64,000 nucleotides of DNA from NCBI GenBank assembly GCA_049700195.1, contig JBNAVY010000002.1, positions 1-64,000 of the forward strand, written 5' to 3'. The stretch is from JBNAVY01 sp049700195 (lineage in GTDB: Bacteria; Bacillota; Thermoanaerobacteria; Thermoanaerobacterales; Thermoanaerobacteraceae). Shown here one piece after another: positions 34,893 through 44,964 of this stretch (the stretch's first letter is position 1; each line of letters begins with the position of its first letter). The translations under genes were made by a program, and so were the position numbers. A model generated the notes under the pieces. The model saw nothing but the letters and a program-made list of their open reading frames with translations, was not told where the DNA came from and did not search any database.

Positions 34893-35633
34893 TTAAAATA
34901 TTTCTTTATATATTTTTATTCCATTCAATTTCATATGATATAAAAACATAATGTGTAATAAATTTCCGTCATGAGGAATTATTTTTTCCCCTTCAGCCAC
35001 CGTAACTGAAATATCATATGTATCAACACAGTTTTCTGGTATTATAACATTTGTATCTATGTTTCTTGCATTTGCGATCAATTTAATTGACATAGCTGTC
35101 TGGTAAACACATAAATCAGTACAATCACCAACAATTATAAACGTTGCATTATCTCTTTTCAGTTTGCTCAAAACCATTTCTAAAAGTTTATTACTCTTGT
35201 CAAAATCCTTTTCAAAAAAACCATTTAAAGAGTTTTTTTCGAAAATAATCGGGTTTTCTCCAACTATCTCTTTTAATTCATCAACAATCTGACTTTCATA
35301 ATTATCTTTAATACAATGAGGTAAAAATTCGTTAAATTCTTTTGTATTAACAATATGAGCATCATTTAAAAAATATACATTATTTATATTTGATGACTTA
35401 GACTTCAAAATTAATTCTTTTATAGGATTTATCAGTTTTTTTACTCTTGGACTTGCTAAAGGTCCTTCTTTGCAAAAACCATTTAACATATCTACTACAA
35501 GTATTGAGATATTTTCAGTATTACCTGCTTCTTTAACTATATCTTCTAACTTTTTATCCTCGAGATTACTGTAAAAATCAAAGAGGTAATTTAAAAAGGG
35601 TCTGGAATTATATAAAAAATTATCAAAATTCAT
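34893..35633 (-). CDS. Isochorismatase-fold cysteine hydrolase
   Basis: A 246-residue member of the isochorismatase/nicotinamidase superfamily. The catalytic triad is readable: Asp in LVVDMLNGF, Lys in EKNSLNGF and Cys in VGDCTDLCVYQTA. An N-terminal extension of about 45 residues precedes the fold. Enzymes of this fold hydrolyse nicotinamide, isochorismate or carbamoyl compounds. A nicotinamidase role is possible but the metal-binding histidines are not clear. It is flanked by unrelated genes and has a GGGGAGAG ribosome binding site. Confidence 0.85.
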   Translation of the reverse strand: MNFDNFLYNSRPFLNYLFDFYSNLEDKKLEDIVKEAGNTENISILVVDMLNGFCKEGPLASPRVKKLINPIKELILKSKSSNINNVYFLNDAHIVNTKEFNEFLPHCIKDNYESQIVDELKEIVGENPIIFEKNSLNGFFEKDFDKSNKLLEMVLSKLKRDNATFIIVGDCTDLCVYQTAMSIKLIANARNIDTNVIIPENCVDTYDISVTVAEGEKIIPHDGNLLHIMFLYHMKLNGIKIYKEIF

Positions 35634-35688
35634 TTTATTCTCTCCCCTAAAATATTATACCTAAATTATACCATAATTTAAGTTAAAA

Positions 35689-36108
35689 TTATACATTAAA
35701 AAAAGTTTCTCTGGCTGAAGCTAAAAGTTTCCCATCTTGAGAATATGCTTCACAAACAGCTACCGATGTTTTATTTCCAACATGGAGCATTTTAGCAGTA
35801 GCTTTTACCTCATCGCCAATATTTGCTGGTGCTATATAGTTTATATTCATTTCAATAGATATTACTTGTTTACCTAATGTCCTTGCTGCCATACCCATAG
35901 TAATATCCATTAGAGTAAATAATACACCTCCATGAGCAATATTAAGCGGATTTAAATGTTTTTCTTCTATTTTTACACCTGTCATTGCAAATCCTTTCCC
36001 AATTTCTATAATAAAAACACCCATTAATTTATGAAATGGTGTCTTTTCATTTATTTCAATTAATTTATTAAATAAATTCTCCTCTATTCCTTTGTTTGCT
36101 GGCCTCAT
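35689..36108 (-). CDS. PaaI-type hotdog thioesterase
   Basis: A 139-residue single hotdog-fold protein with the PaaI signature NPLNIAHGGVLFTLMDITMGMAA, where the Asn/His-Gly-Gly and Asp positions line the active site. It likely hydrolyses an aryl- or short-chain acyl-CoA thioester. The substrate cannot be told. It has an AGGAGG ribosome binding site and no obvious operon partner. Confidence 0.85.
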   Translation of the reverse strand: MRPANKGIEENLFNKLIEINEKTPFHKLMGVFIIEIGKGFAMTGVKIEEKHLNPLNIAHGGVLFTLMDITMGMAARTLGKQVISIEMNINYIAPANIGDEVKATAKMLHVGNKTSVAVCEAYSQDGKLLASARETFFNV

Positions 36109-36163
36109 ATATAAACCTCCTAGAATATTTATTTTAATATATTATATCATATGAAATAAATAT

Positions 36164-36188
36164 AAAAAAACACAGAAAGTCTGTGTTT
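36164..36188 (-). terminator. Terminator of the PAP2 phosphatase gene
   Basis: AAACACAG (36168-36175) and CTGTGTTT (36181-36188) pair over five bases, and on the minus strand T residues follow. The stop codon is in the stem. Confidence 0.75.
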
Positions 36189-36738
36189 AAAATACAAATA
36201 TCTTATGCCAGATTTTTATTATAAATAATTCTAAAGGATTAAAAACTTGATTAAACTTTTTAATAACTCTGCTGCTAATATATCCGATTAAAAATCCACC
36301 CAAAACATCTATAGGATAATGTACACCTACATACACTCTTGCAAATAAAACTAACAAAGTTAAAATCATCATTATTTTACCAAAAATTTTATCATAAATT
36401 AATTCTGTAAAAGCAAATGCAGAACCTCCTGACGCATGGTCACTAGGAAAAGATGCATCTGCCGGATGTTTTATAAGTAAATTGTCTTTATGATTAACAA
36501 AGGGTCTTGGTTCAAAATAAATTGTAGAAATCAAAAGATTAATACCCAGTGCAAGTATTCCAGCAAAAACAGCATTTATTGAAGCTTTTTTTCCATAATC
36601 ACCTCTAAAAAGCCATTGTGTTATTAACAAAAAAGCATATAATAAGGGAGAATATTTAGCAATAAAAATCATTAATTTGTCTAAATACACAACATGTCCA
36701 GAAATTCCATTTATTAATTGAAAAAGTTCTAAATTCAA
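36187..36738 (-). CDS. PAP2-family membrane phosphatase (BcrC-like)
   Basis: A 183-residue integral membrane phosphatase with about five hydrophobic segments. The PAP2 signatures are present: FEPRP, ASFPSDHASGGSAF and ARVYVGVHYPIDVLGG, with the catalytic histidines in PSDH and VHYPID. The best-known Gram-positive member of this size, BcrC, dephosphorylates undecaprenyl diphosphate for cell-wall synthesis, so that role is the main candidate. The start is taken as TTG at 36738, six bases after GAGGTG. An earlier ATG lies directly on that site. Confidence 0.88.
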   Translation of the reverse strand: MNLELFQLINGISGHVVYLDKLMIFIAKYSPLLYAFLLITQWLFRGDYGKKASINAVFAGILALGINLLISTIYFEPRPFVNHKDNLLIKHPADASFPSDHASGGSAFAFTELIYDKIFGKIMMILTLLVLFARVYVGVHYPIDVLGGFLIGYISSRVIKKFNQVFNPLELFIIKIWHKIFVF

Positions 36739-36836
36739 TGTCATCACCTCGATGTATATTATAAATATATATTCTTAAATAAAGATTAAATAAAAATTAA
36801 AATTTGATTAAATATATTTATGATTATTTATTAATC

Positions 36837-37790
36837 TTAAAAATCAATACCCAAATCTTCTATAACAGAAGCAAATACTTCAACTAATTCAGGATCAAAT
36901 TGTTTACCTGCATTTTTTCTCAGTTCTTCTATAGCTTGTGCCATAGTAAAAGAATTTCTATAAGCTCTTTTGGATGTCATAGCATCACAACTATCAGCTA
37001 TTGCAATAATTCTTGAACCCAGTGGAATGTTTTCTCCTTTTAACCCATCAGGATAACCATTACCATCATATCTTTCATGATGATGTCTTATTATTTTTGC
37101 GATATCTCCCATAGCCTTGATTTTATTGATAATCTCATACCCCATAACTGGATGATCCATTATTACTGCAAATTCCTCTTCTGTAAGCTTAGTAGGCTTA
37201 TTTAAAATATTATCATTTATACCAATTTTACCGATATCATGAAGTTTAGCTGCGGTTTTTATTTTCTCAGCTTCATTTTCATTAAGTTCCATTTTGTCAA
37301 CAATATTTGAAACGAGTTTAAAAACTCTTTTAGAATGACCTTGCGTATATATATCTTTTGCTTCTAATGCAGTAATTAAAGAATCTTCCATTTCTTTTAA
37401 ATTATTATGTATTTCGTCTAAAGAAATTTTCAACCTTTTTACTTCAATTTTAAAATAATTTATTGAAAATGCTATAAAATAATAAACTGGTATTGAAATT
37501 GCAAAAGTTATAAACTTAGCTTGTGTATTAACCATAAAATAAATATTCAAAAATTCTAGTACACTGACAATTGTAGTAATAATAATACTTAATTTTAAAT
37601 TAAATTTTAGTGCTGATATAATTACCGGGATATATAAAAGTCTAGTATATGCATAATAATATATTGTATCCATTTCTTTAGAAGTATAAAATATAAATAT
37701 AATCATACTAGCTAAAATTATAGCTACAATTATATCAGTTAAATATTTATTTACTCTATTTGAAACCAAATACTTAAGTTTTAGCTTCAC
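36837..37790 (-). CDS. Membrane-bound HD-GYP phosphodiesterase
   Basis: A 317-residue protein. About five membrane helices in residues 15-120 form an input region, followed by an HD-GYP domain (about 135-317). That domain carries all expected elements, EAKDIYTQGHSKRV, KLHDIGKIGI, HHERYDGNGYPDGL and DSCDAMTSKRAYR. Such domains hydrolyse cyclic di-GMP to GMP or pGpG. The start is GTG after GGGGGAAG. A response-regulator gene lies head-to-head with it. This is the first of three HD-GYP proteins in 15 kb. Confidence 0.92.
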   Translation of the reverse strand: MKLKLKYLVSNRVNKYLTDIIVAIILASMIIFIFYTSKEMDTIYYYAYTRLLYIPVIISALKFNLKLSIIITTIVSVLEFLNIYFMVNTQAKFITFAISIPVYYFIAFSINYFKIEVKRLKISLDEIHNNLKEMEDSLITALEAKDIYTQGHSKRVFKLVSNIVDKMELNENEAEKIKTAAKLHDIGKIGINDNILNKPTKLTEEEFAVIMDHPVMGYEIINKIKAMGDIAKIIRHHHERYDGNGYPDGLKGENIPLGSRIIAIADSCDAMTSKRAYRNSFTMAQAIEELRKNAGKQFDPELVEVFASVIEDLGIDF

Positions 37791-37952
37791 AAATCTTCCC
37801 CCTTTTTTAATAAAGTTGTCAAAATATAAGATTTCTTTAATACTATTGTATTAAATTTGTTTATTTTGTCAACGATTACTAATTTATATTTTAATGAATA
37901 TTTAATAAACTTTTGTTACAATTATATTAATAGCTATAAAGGAGTTGATATA

Positions 37953-38627
37953 ATGCGTATATTAATTGTAGATGATGAACAGCATCTGACTGATGTCTTA
38001 TATAAATCATTGAAAGAAGAAGGGTATAGTGTTGATATTGCACAAGACGGAACTGAAGGATTAGACTTTGCAAGAATGAATGTCTATGATGTTATAGTTT
38101 TAGATATAATGCTACCCGGCATGGATGGAATTAATATTTTAAATACTATTAGAAATGAAGGTATATACACACCTGTTTTAATGCTTACAGCAAAAGACAC
38201 TACAGAAGATAAAGTAAAAGGATTAGATACAGGTGCAGATGACTACATGACAAAGCCATTTGAATTATCTGAATTTATGGCAAGAATAAGAGCACTTTTA
38301 AGAAGAGACTCTTCAGTTAAAAGTAATATTTTAAAAATTGCAGATCTTGAAATAGATACAGTTACACGTCAAGTAAAGAGGGGAAATAAAGAAATCATAT
38401 TAACGACCAAAGAATACTCTTTATTAGAATATATGATGAGAAATGCCGGAAGAGTATTAACAAGAACTCAAATCGCTGACCACATTTGGGATTATGATTT
38501 TGAAGGCTTTTCAAATATAATTGATGTTTATATAAGGTATTTACGTAAAAAAATAGATGATGAGTCTGACAATAAACTTATACATACAATAAGAGGCAGT
38601 GGTTACTGTTTAAAGGAGGTAAAATAA
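37953..38627 (+). CDS. OmpR-family response regulator
   Basis: A 224-residue two-domain regulator. The receiver has DDEQ at the start, the phosphate acceptor Asp51 (VLDIMLPGMDG), and Lys in DYMTKPFELSE. The winged-helix DNA-binding domain has LTTKEYSLLEYMMRNAGRVLTRTQI and ends with TIRGSGYCLK. The start is the ATG at 37953 after AAGGAG. A longer frame upstream carries no domain. The sensor kinase gene follows one base later. The regulon is unknown. Confidence 0.95.
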   Translation: MRILIVDDEQHLTDVLYKSLKEEGYSVDIAQDGTEGLDFARMNVYDVIVLDIMLPGMDGINILNTIRNEGIYTPVLMLTAKDTTEDKVKGLDTGADDYMTKPFELSEFMARIRALLRRDSSVKSNILKIADLEIDTVTRQVKRGNKEIILTTKEYSLLEYMMRNAGRVLTRTQIADHIWDYDFEGFSNIIDVYIRYLRKKIDDESDNKLIHTIRGSGYCLKEVK

Positions 38628-38628
38628 A

Positions 38629-40008
38629 ATGAGAAAAATATATTTTCCTCTAAAATTAAAATTAACATTATGGTATGTTATGCTTCTCTTAATTGTAATC
38701 ACTGCTTTTAGTATAACTATTTACGTAAGCCTGGAAAAAATGATAATTAATAATGAAGATTCTCTACTCAAAACACAATCGCAGCAAATAATTTCTTCTA
38801 TTGATATAGAAAATGGAAAAGTAAAAATTACTGATGAGCCATTTTATATTAATACAAATTTTTATGGTGCACTTCTTTCATATCCAGATTTAAAACCGTT
38901 AGAATCAAATATTCCAAATGATGTTTTAAACAAATATACAAAAAACAGTACTAATTTTATAGGTACATTTAAAACAATTTCATCAGGAGATGACCATTTT
39001 CGGATATATTCTTCTCCTATATATTCTGATAATAAAATCCTTGCTGTAATAGTTTTATCTCAGCCTTTAAATCTAATGGAAGCATCTATGAAAAATCTGT
39101 CTTCAATTATATTATTCTTAATACCTATAGTAATTTTTGTTGCTATCATTGGTGGTTTATTAATTTCTAATCGTGCACTAAAACCAATAAGTCATATGAT
39201 AAATATAGCACGTGAAATAAGTGTTGGAGATCTTTCAAAAAGGTTAAATCTTACATACACAAATGATGAGATAGGGCGATTGGCACAAACATTTGATATT
39301 ATGATTGAAAGATTAGAAAATTCATTTAAAAGACAAAAACAATTCACCCATGATGCTTCCCATGAGCTTAGAACTCCTATCGCTGTAATACAAAGTCAAG
39401 CAGAATCTGCACTTAATACAAAAAGATCTGATGAAGAATATATAAAAGCACTTACAGTTATACTTGATGAAGCAAAACATATGGGCAAACTTATAAGCAA
39501 TTTACTATTCCTTGCAAGAAGTGATTCAAACTCTGAAAATTTAACAATGGAAAATCTAAACTATAGCGAAATAGTTGAAGGTGTTGTTTTAGAGCTACAA
39601 CCCATTGCTTCTAATAATAATATAGATTTAAAATTAATAAAAAACGAACCATCATATATCTTAGGCGATCAAACTCGTATAACACAGCTTTTGTACAACA
39701 TAATTGACAATGCAATAAAATATACACTCCCCGGTGGAAAAATAAAAGTCTATGTTGAAAATAAAAAAGATTATATAAAAACATCTATTGAAGACACTGG
39801 TATTGGAATTTCACAAGAAGATATATCACATATATTTGAGAGATTTTATCGTTCAGATAAATCAAGATCAAGAAAAGATGGAGGAACTGGATTAGGTTTA
39901 TCCATAAGTAATTGGATTGCTACTGTACATGGCGGAAAAATTGATGTTACAAGTAAAATAGGAAAGGGAAGTATATTTACAATATGGCTACCTTCAAAAA
40001 AGAAATAA
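38629..40008 (+). CDS. Membrane sensor histidine kinase
   Basis: A 459-residue kinase with two membrane helices (about 12-34 and 157-180) around an external sensor domain of some 120 residues. A HAMP linker follows, then the dimerisation region with the phosphorylated His245 in FTHDASHELRTPIAV, and an ATPase domain with DNAIKYT, EDTGIGI, FYRSDKSRSRKDGGTGLGLS and GKGSIFTI boxes. It is the partner of the regulator directly upstream. The signal is unknown. A bidirectional hairpin follows. Confidence 0.95.
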   Translation: MRKIYFPLKLKLTLWYVMLLLIVITAFSITIYVSLEKMIINNEDSLLKTQSQQIISSIDIENGKVKITDEPFYINTNFYGALLSYPDLKPLESNIPNDVLNKYTKNSTNFIGTFKTISSGDDHFRIYSSPIYSDNKILAVIVLSQPLNLMEASMKNLSSIILFLIPIVIFVAIIGGLLISNRALKPISHMINIAREISVGDLSKRLNLTYTNDEIGRLAQTFDIMIERLENSFKRQKQFTHDASHELRTPIAVIQSQAESALNTKRSDEEYIKALTVILDEAKHMGKLISNLLFLARSDSNSENLTMENLNYSEIVEGVVLELQPIASNNNIDLKLIKNEPSYILGDQTRITQLLYNIIDNAIKYTLPGGKIKVYVENKKDYIKTSIEDTGIGISQEDISHIFERFYRSDKSRSRKDGGTGLGLSISNWIATVHGGKIDVTSKIGKGSIFTIWLPSKKK

Positions 40009-40031
40009 AGCCTCTTAGAAGGCTTCATTTC
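40002..40031. terminator. Bidirectional terminator between the kinase and dedA genes
   Basis: AAGCC (40008-40012) and GGCTT (40021-40025) form the core, and with flanking GAAAT and ATTTC the stem is eleven pairs with one mismatch. It covers both stop codons, and a T-rich run follows on the plus strand. Confidence 0.65.
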
Positions 40032-40651
40032 TTTTTAAATATACTAATTATAGCTGGTATAACAGATATAAGTATAATACCTATTGTTACAAATCCAAAA
40101 TGGTTTTTAACAATAGGTAAATTACCAAAATAAAAACCACCGAAAGCAAAAAGTGCAACCCAACATATTCCACCAATTGAATTATAAAATAAAAACTTAA
40201 AATAGTTCATTTTGCCTATACCCGCTACAAAAGGCACAAAAGTCCTTATTATTGGGATAAATCTACCTAATACAATAGCAATTGAACCATATTTATCATA
40301 AAAGTCTCTTGTCTCAATTAAATATTCTTTTTTTATAAATCTAATATTACTCTCATAAATTTTTATTCCAACAAACTTTCCTATATGATAATTTATTGTA
40401 TCACCTAAAATTGCAGCAAATGCCAGTAATATAAATATATATATTATATTTAATTTCCCTATTGCAGCAAATGCACCAGCAGCAAATATCAACGAATCTC
40501 CCGGCAAAAAAGGTGTGATAACAACTCCTGTCTCAAAAAAAATAATTGTAAATAAAATCAAGTATGTCCATAGCCCATATAATTGTATTATATTCCCTAA
40601 ATATTTATCTAAATGAATTACAATATCTAAAAGATTTTTTACAAGTATCAT
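40025..40651 (-). CDS. DedA-family membrane protein
   Basis: A 208-residue polytopic membrane protein. The DedA/SNARE-associated motif is present as PFLPGDSLIFAAGAFA and later GRFIPIIRTFVPFVAGIGKMNYFKF, with the basic and acidic residues needed for function. Recent work on DedA proteins points to flipping of undecaprenyl phosphate or phosphatidylethanolamine, which is family knowledge and not shown here. The start is set at the ATG at 40651, after AAAGG. Ten codons further upstream are open but less likely. Confidence 0.88.
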   Translation of the reverse strand: MILVKNLLDIVIHLDKYLGNIIQLYGLWTYLILFTIIFFETGVVITPFLPGDSLIFAAGAFAAIGKLNIIYIFILLAFAAILGDTINYHIGKFVGIKIYESNIRFIKKEYLIETRDFYDKYGSIAIVLGRFIPIIRTFVPFVAGIGKMNYFKFLFYNSIGGICWVALFAFGGFYFGNLPIVKNHFGFVTIGIILISVIPAIISIFKKK

Positions 40652-40756
40652 TAAATTCATCCTTTCATATATATAGTCCAAAATTTATTATACTATATAT
40701 ATGAAAGGTTTTGTAAAAATATATGAAAATCTAATAAAATTTTAATCTTTGTTACA

Positions 40757-41095
40757 TTAAAATCCATGCCTGTGCCTTCCATGATGACCATTTTGGCCAC
40801 CTTCATATATTTTATAATTACCGCCTTCTACTTTTATTGCCTTACCATTGACCAGAGCATCTGCAATCTTTTCTCTAGCAGACATTATTATTCTAAAAAA
40901 TGTAGGTCTTGATACTTTCATTCTGTCAGCACAATCTTCCTGTTCTAAACCTTCTAAATCTTTTAATCTTATAGCTTCAAATTCCTCTACTGTTAATATA
41001 ACTTCTTCTAATAAATGCATTGGTACCCCCATTGGCTTGAAGTAAGTTATATCTGGTTCACCTTGAACCCATCTACATTTTGGAGGTCGTGGCAT
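40757..41095 (-). CDS. DUF134-family HTH protein
   Basis: A 112-residue protein beginning MPRPPKCRWV. The pattern is typical for DUF134, with EAIRLKDLEGLEQEDCADRMKVSRPTFFRI forming a sigma-70-region-4-like helix-turn-helix. The C-terminus is Gly/His-rich (GGQNGHHGRHRHGF), so a metal may bind there. DUF134 proteins are often found near molybdenum-iron-cofactor/NifX-type genes and are thought to regulate transcription, but no such neighbour is visible. The start is placed at the ATG at 41095, before PRPPKC. Confidence 0.85.
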   Translation of the reverse strand: MPRPPKCRWVQGEPDITYFKPMGVPMHLLEEVILTVEEFEAIRLKDLEGLEQEDCADRMKVSRPTFFRIIMSAREKIADALVNGKAIKVEGGNYKIYEGGQNGHHGRHRHGF

Positions 41096-41162
41096 TATTA
41101 TCACATCCTATTTTTTTATAGTCGACAATTAATATATATTTTATATTGTAATAAATAAAATA

Positions 41163-43967
41163 TCAAGTCTTCATGAGACATTCTAAAAATTTTTCTGTTA
41201 AAATTGGATCAAATTTAACACCTGATAATTTTTTTATTTCATCAAAAGCTTCTTCTTTTGATAAATTATTTTCTTCAGTCATTGTAATATATGCATCTGC
41301 TAAGGACAATAATCTAGATTCAAAAGGTATATCCTCACCTTTTACCCCAAGGGGATACCCTCCGCCATTCCACCACTCATGATGCATCAAAATCATATCT
41401 GCAATATGTGCTAAATCTTGAGATGACAATGCTAATCTATAGCCAATCTCCGTATGTCTTTTTAGTTCATCTTTTTCATTTTCTGATAAATTTTCATTTT
41501 TTGAAATAATATCATGTGGAATTCCAATCATACCTATATCATGAAACTCAGCTAAAAGCTCTAAATTTTTCAATCTGCTTTTTGATATATTTAAGCATTC
41601 TGCAACATCAAAAATTAACTTAGTTACTTTTTGCCCATGAACCTTTAAAAATGGCTGCTTATATTCAAAAATCTTTAATATAGAATTTAGAACTTTTCTG
41701 TATGTATTAGACTTATTAAAAAGTTTTTCTTTATACATATTTTCATCTGCTTTTTTTAATACTTCTTCCAAAGTTATATAATTATTCGTCTTTACTGCAT
41801 AACCCACAGAAAAACTTAATGCAATATTAAAATTTTCATATTTAAATTTACTATCACAAACTGCTTTTTTTATTCTCTCTGCAATACTTGAAACTAAATT
41901 TAAATCTGTATCAGGTAATATAACTGCAAATTCATCTCCGCCTATTCTTGCAATAATATCCTTACTTCTCAAAGAATATGTAAGTATATCTGCAGCTGCT
42001 TTTAATAATTCGTCTCCAGCTTTGTGTCCCATTGTATCATTTACAATTTTAAGTCCATCAACATCGCACATTATTATGCCAGTTGGCACGATTCCCTTAT
42101 CTTCAATAAGAAGCATATATTCTTCAAAAAAGTTTCTATTGTATAATCCTGTAAGTATATCATGTGTTCCTAAATGTTCTATTCTTTCTTGTGCAATCTT
42201 TCTTTCTGTTATATCTCTTATAACTGCTAAAACATACCTTTGATTTTGAAATTCCACATTTACTGCATTTACTTCAACATAGAAAGATGACTTATCTTTA
42301 CGTAAATGTTTCATTTCAATTAATCCAGCAGAATCAGTTGAATCAAAAATTCTATGCTCTAAAAAATCTCTTTTACAATCACATAGTTCAAAAATATTCA
42401 TATTTAAAAGTTCATCTAAACTATAACCATAAGCATTTAAAGCAGCCTTATTAGCTTCAATAATTCTCCCGTCTTCAAATTCAGCAAATAAAATTATATC
42501 ATTTATATTATCAAAAAGTAATTTATATCTTTTTAAAATCTGTTCTGATCGCGTTCTTTCCGTTATATCATGGGAAACAAAGGATATACCCAAAAATTTT
42601 CCACTGCTGTTTTTTAATACAGCAATTGAAACAAGTACATTAACAAAGCTTCCATCTTTTCTCATTCTTATTCCTTCATAACTTTTTACATTTTGACCTT
42701 TTAAAAGCTTTTCTAAAATATCTTTAATCTTTTCTTTCTCAAAATCAGGAATTACAGTATCATATATGCTTTTCCCTATTATTTCTTCTGCCTTATATCC
42801 ATATATTCTTTCACATCCAGCATTCCATGTCTGTATTATTCCATCTATACTAAAACTCCCTATTCCTTCATTTGACGAATTAACAATAAACTCATAATGT
42901 TTTAATAATTTTTCATATTGCCTTTTATCACTAACATCTCTAAAAACCATAACTGTTCCAATTATTTTATTGTCAATATCCTTTATTGGAGCGGCAGAAT
43001 CTGCAATAGCAATTTCATTACCATCTTTAGTAATTAAGGCAGTATGATTAGCAAGTCCTTGTATTTCACCTGTTTTTAAAACTTTTTCTATTGGTATTTC
43101 CGCTTTTTTCTTCGTATCCTCATTTATAATGTTAAAAACTTTTCCGATTTTTTCTCCTAAAACCTCTTTTTCTTTATAACCCATAAGTCTTTCAGCAGTC
43201 GGATTTATAAATTTTATATTACCAGCTTTATCTGTTGCTATAACTGCATCTCCTATACTCCTAAGTGTGACTTTTAGCCATTCCTTTTCTTCATGCAAAG
43301 ATTTAATAAATTCCTTTTGCTTCTCATCACTGATTAATAACTTACTCCTTGCATCTTCATAAAACTGTAAAAGTAAAACTATTATAATGATAAGTTTTAA
43401 AGAATATAAAAGATCAAAATCTATAATATACATTGTTAGAGCAAAATGTTTAACTATAGGATAAGTTAATTCTCTTGTACCTAAAATAATTAATAATATT
43501 CCTATAATGAATCTTGATATCACTTTAGAAAATGTAACTTCTTTTAATATTAATATTCCAGCAATTATGCTTATAAATCCGAGATAAAAATACATTGGAA
43601 AAGTGTCAATATAATTTCTATATCCTAATAATTTGCCTAATAAATACCATATAATTAACAGTGAAAAAAGCAGCATGTTTTTATTAGAAATCTTCTTTTT
43701 AAAGAATAAATAAAATCCATAAGTAAACATTATGCTGCTTATTGTAAGTAAAATAAAAATTATCAACTGTGGTAAAGTAACATTTTTTATAATTTTATAT
43801 TCAATCATATATTCTAAAACATACCGCAGTAAATCTAACCCCCAGCATGAACCCCAAATCAGAATATATTTTTCTTTCTCTATATTTTGTATAAACAGAT
43901 AAAAAACTCCTACTACTAATAGCAAAATTATTTGATAGTTAAGTGAAAGCTGCATTCCTTCAAACAT
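41163..43967 (-). CDS. PAS-GGDEF-HD-GYP bifunctional cyclic-di-GMP signalling protein
   Basis: A 934-residue membrane sensor. About seven membrane helices (1-205) are followed by three PAS domains (about 225-340, 350-465, 475-595), a GGDEF diguanylate cyclase domain with intact RIGGDEFAVILP, and an HD-GYP phosphodiesterase domain (about 755-934) with FHDIGMIGI and HHEWWNGGGYP. The GGDEF motif is canonical. In the HD-GYP domain the usual Asp of HHExxDGxGYP is Asn, so hydrolase activity may be reduced. It could make or destroy cyclic di-GMP depending on the PAS signal. The start is the ATG at 43967, after GAGGA. Confidence 0.93.
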   Translation of the reverse strand: MFEGMQLSLNYQIILLLVVGVFYLFIQNIEKEKYILIWGSCWGLDLLRYVLEYMIEYKIIKNVTLPQLIIFILLTISSIMFTYGFYLFFKKKISNKNMLLFSLLIIWYLLGKLLGYRNYIDTFPMYFYLGFISIIAGILILKEVTFSKVISRFIIGILLIILGTRELTYPIVKHFALTMYIIDFDLLYSLKLIIIIVLLLQFYEDARSKLLISDEKQKEFIKSLHEEKEWLKVTLRSIGDAVIATDKAGNIKFINPTAERLMGYKEKEVLGEKIGKVFNIINEDTKKKAEIPIEKVLKTGEIQGLANHTALITKDGNEIAIADSAAPIKDIDNKIIGTVMVFRDVSDKRQYEKLLKHYEFIVNSSNEGIGSFSIDGIIQTWNAGCERIYGYKAEEIIGKSIYDTVIPDFEKEKIKDILEKLLKGQNVKSYEGIRMRKDGSFVNVLVSIAVLKNSSGKFLGISFVSHDITERTRSEQILKRYKLLFDNINDIILFAEFEDGRIIEANKAALNAYGYSLDELLNMNIFELCDCKRDFLEHRIFDSTDSAGLIEMKHLRKDKSSFYVEVNAVNVEFQNQRYVLAVIRDITERKIAQERIEHLGTHDILTGLYNRNFFEEYMLLIEDKGIVPTGIIMCDVDGLKIVNDTMGHKAGDELLKAAADILTYSLRSKDIIARIGGDEFAVILPDTDLNLVSSIAERIKKAVCDSKFKYENFNIALSFSVGYAVKTNNYITLEEVLKKADENMYKEKLFNKSNTYRKVLNSILKIFEYKQPFLKVHGQKVTKLIFDVAECLNISKSRLKNLELLAEFHDIGMIGIPHDIISKNENLSENEKDELKRHTEIGYRLALSSQDLAHIADMILMHHEWWNGGGYPLGVKGEDIPFESRLLSLADAYITMTEENNLSKEEAFDEIKKLSGVKFDPILTEKFLECLMKT

Positions 43968-44250
43968 TATCCTCGCCTTCTTCCCCAATATAAACGCATT
44001 TATATTCTTAATTATATTATAAAATGGTTTTTGATTTATGTCTATTATAAAAATTCTTTTCTATGTAATTAAAATAACATATTTTTATATTACATATTTT
44101 AAAATTATTTCTTATGTTTTTTTCTTAATTTAATTAATATAAATAAAAATTTCATTACTTGTAATAATTCTTTATGTGTCACATTTTAAAGAATATATTA
44201 TATTTTTATTACAAGATAAACTTTAATATTAATAAATATTAATAAAAAAA

Positions 44251-44269
44251 CACAGGAAAATTTCCTGTG
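44251..44269 (-). terminator. Terminator of the nrdD-nrdG operon
   Basis: CACAGG and CCTGTG form a stem around AAAATTT, followed on the minus strand by seven T residues. It lies directly after the nrdG stop codon. The 280 bases to its left are AT-rich and hold no gene. Confidence 0.75.
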
Positions 44270-44277
44270 CTAAATAA

Positions 44278-44964
44278 TTATTCTCTTATTATTATCTCCT
44301 CAAAGTTATTAGATATTATATCTTTTATTTTTAATAAAAATTCAATACTACAATTATCTGTACCACTTTTTTCTCTATCTAAAACTCCTTCAACATATTT
44401 GTATCTTTGTAAAACATACCTTTTGACAGGAGAAATCCAATCAGCTAAAGCCTTAAAATCTTCTAAATTAAGAAGCTTATCATTTACAGTAGTTCTAAAT
44501 TCATAATCTATATCGGAGTTTTTAATTATTTCTACACTTTTTTGAACATTGTTTATTTCTTTTTTGTTTTTTAAAAATATTTCATATTTATCTATTGGTG
44601 CCTTTATATCCATAGCTATATAATCGAGTAAATTTTCATCTAATAAGTTTTCTAAAACATCTGGATTTGATCCATTTGTATCTAACTTAATATTAAAATT
44701 TAAATCCTTTATATTCTTTATAAAATCCTTTAAACCATTCCACAAAGTTGGCTCTCCACCAGTTATACATACTCCCTCGATAAGATTAGATCTACTTTTT
44801 ATATACTCAAAAAAATCATTTTCATTTTTAATTCCCTTTTGCATAGGAATTAAATAACTATTATGGCAGTAGGGACATTTGAAATTACATCCACTGATAA
44901 AAACAGTTGAGGCGATTTTACCTGGAAAATCCACAAATGATACAGGCATAAAATCATATATCAT
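44278..44964 (-). CDS. nrdG: Anaerobic ribonucleoside-triphosphate reductase activase
   Basis: A 228-residue radical SAM enzyme. The cluster cysteines are Cys26, Cys30 and Cys33 (CNFKCPYC), and the SAM-contacting TGGEPTLW motif follows. It cleaves SAM to install the glycyl radical on NrdD. The gene starts four bases inside the end of nrdD, so the two are translationally coupled. It is of the short-loop NrdG type common in clostridia. Confidence 0.94.
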   Translation of the reverse strand: MIYDFMPVSFVDFPGKIASTVFISGCNFKCPYCHNSYLIPMQKGIKNENDFFEYIKSRSNLIEGVCITGGEPTLWNGLKDFIKNIKDLNFNIKLDTNGSNPDVLENLLDENLLDYIAMDIKAPIDKYEIFLKNKKEINNVQKSVEIIKNSDIDYEFRTTVNDKLLNLEDFKALADWISPVKRYVLQRYKYVEGVLDREKSGTDNCSIEFLLKIKDIISNNFEEIIIRE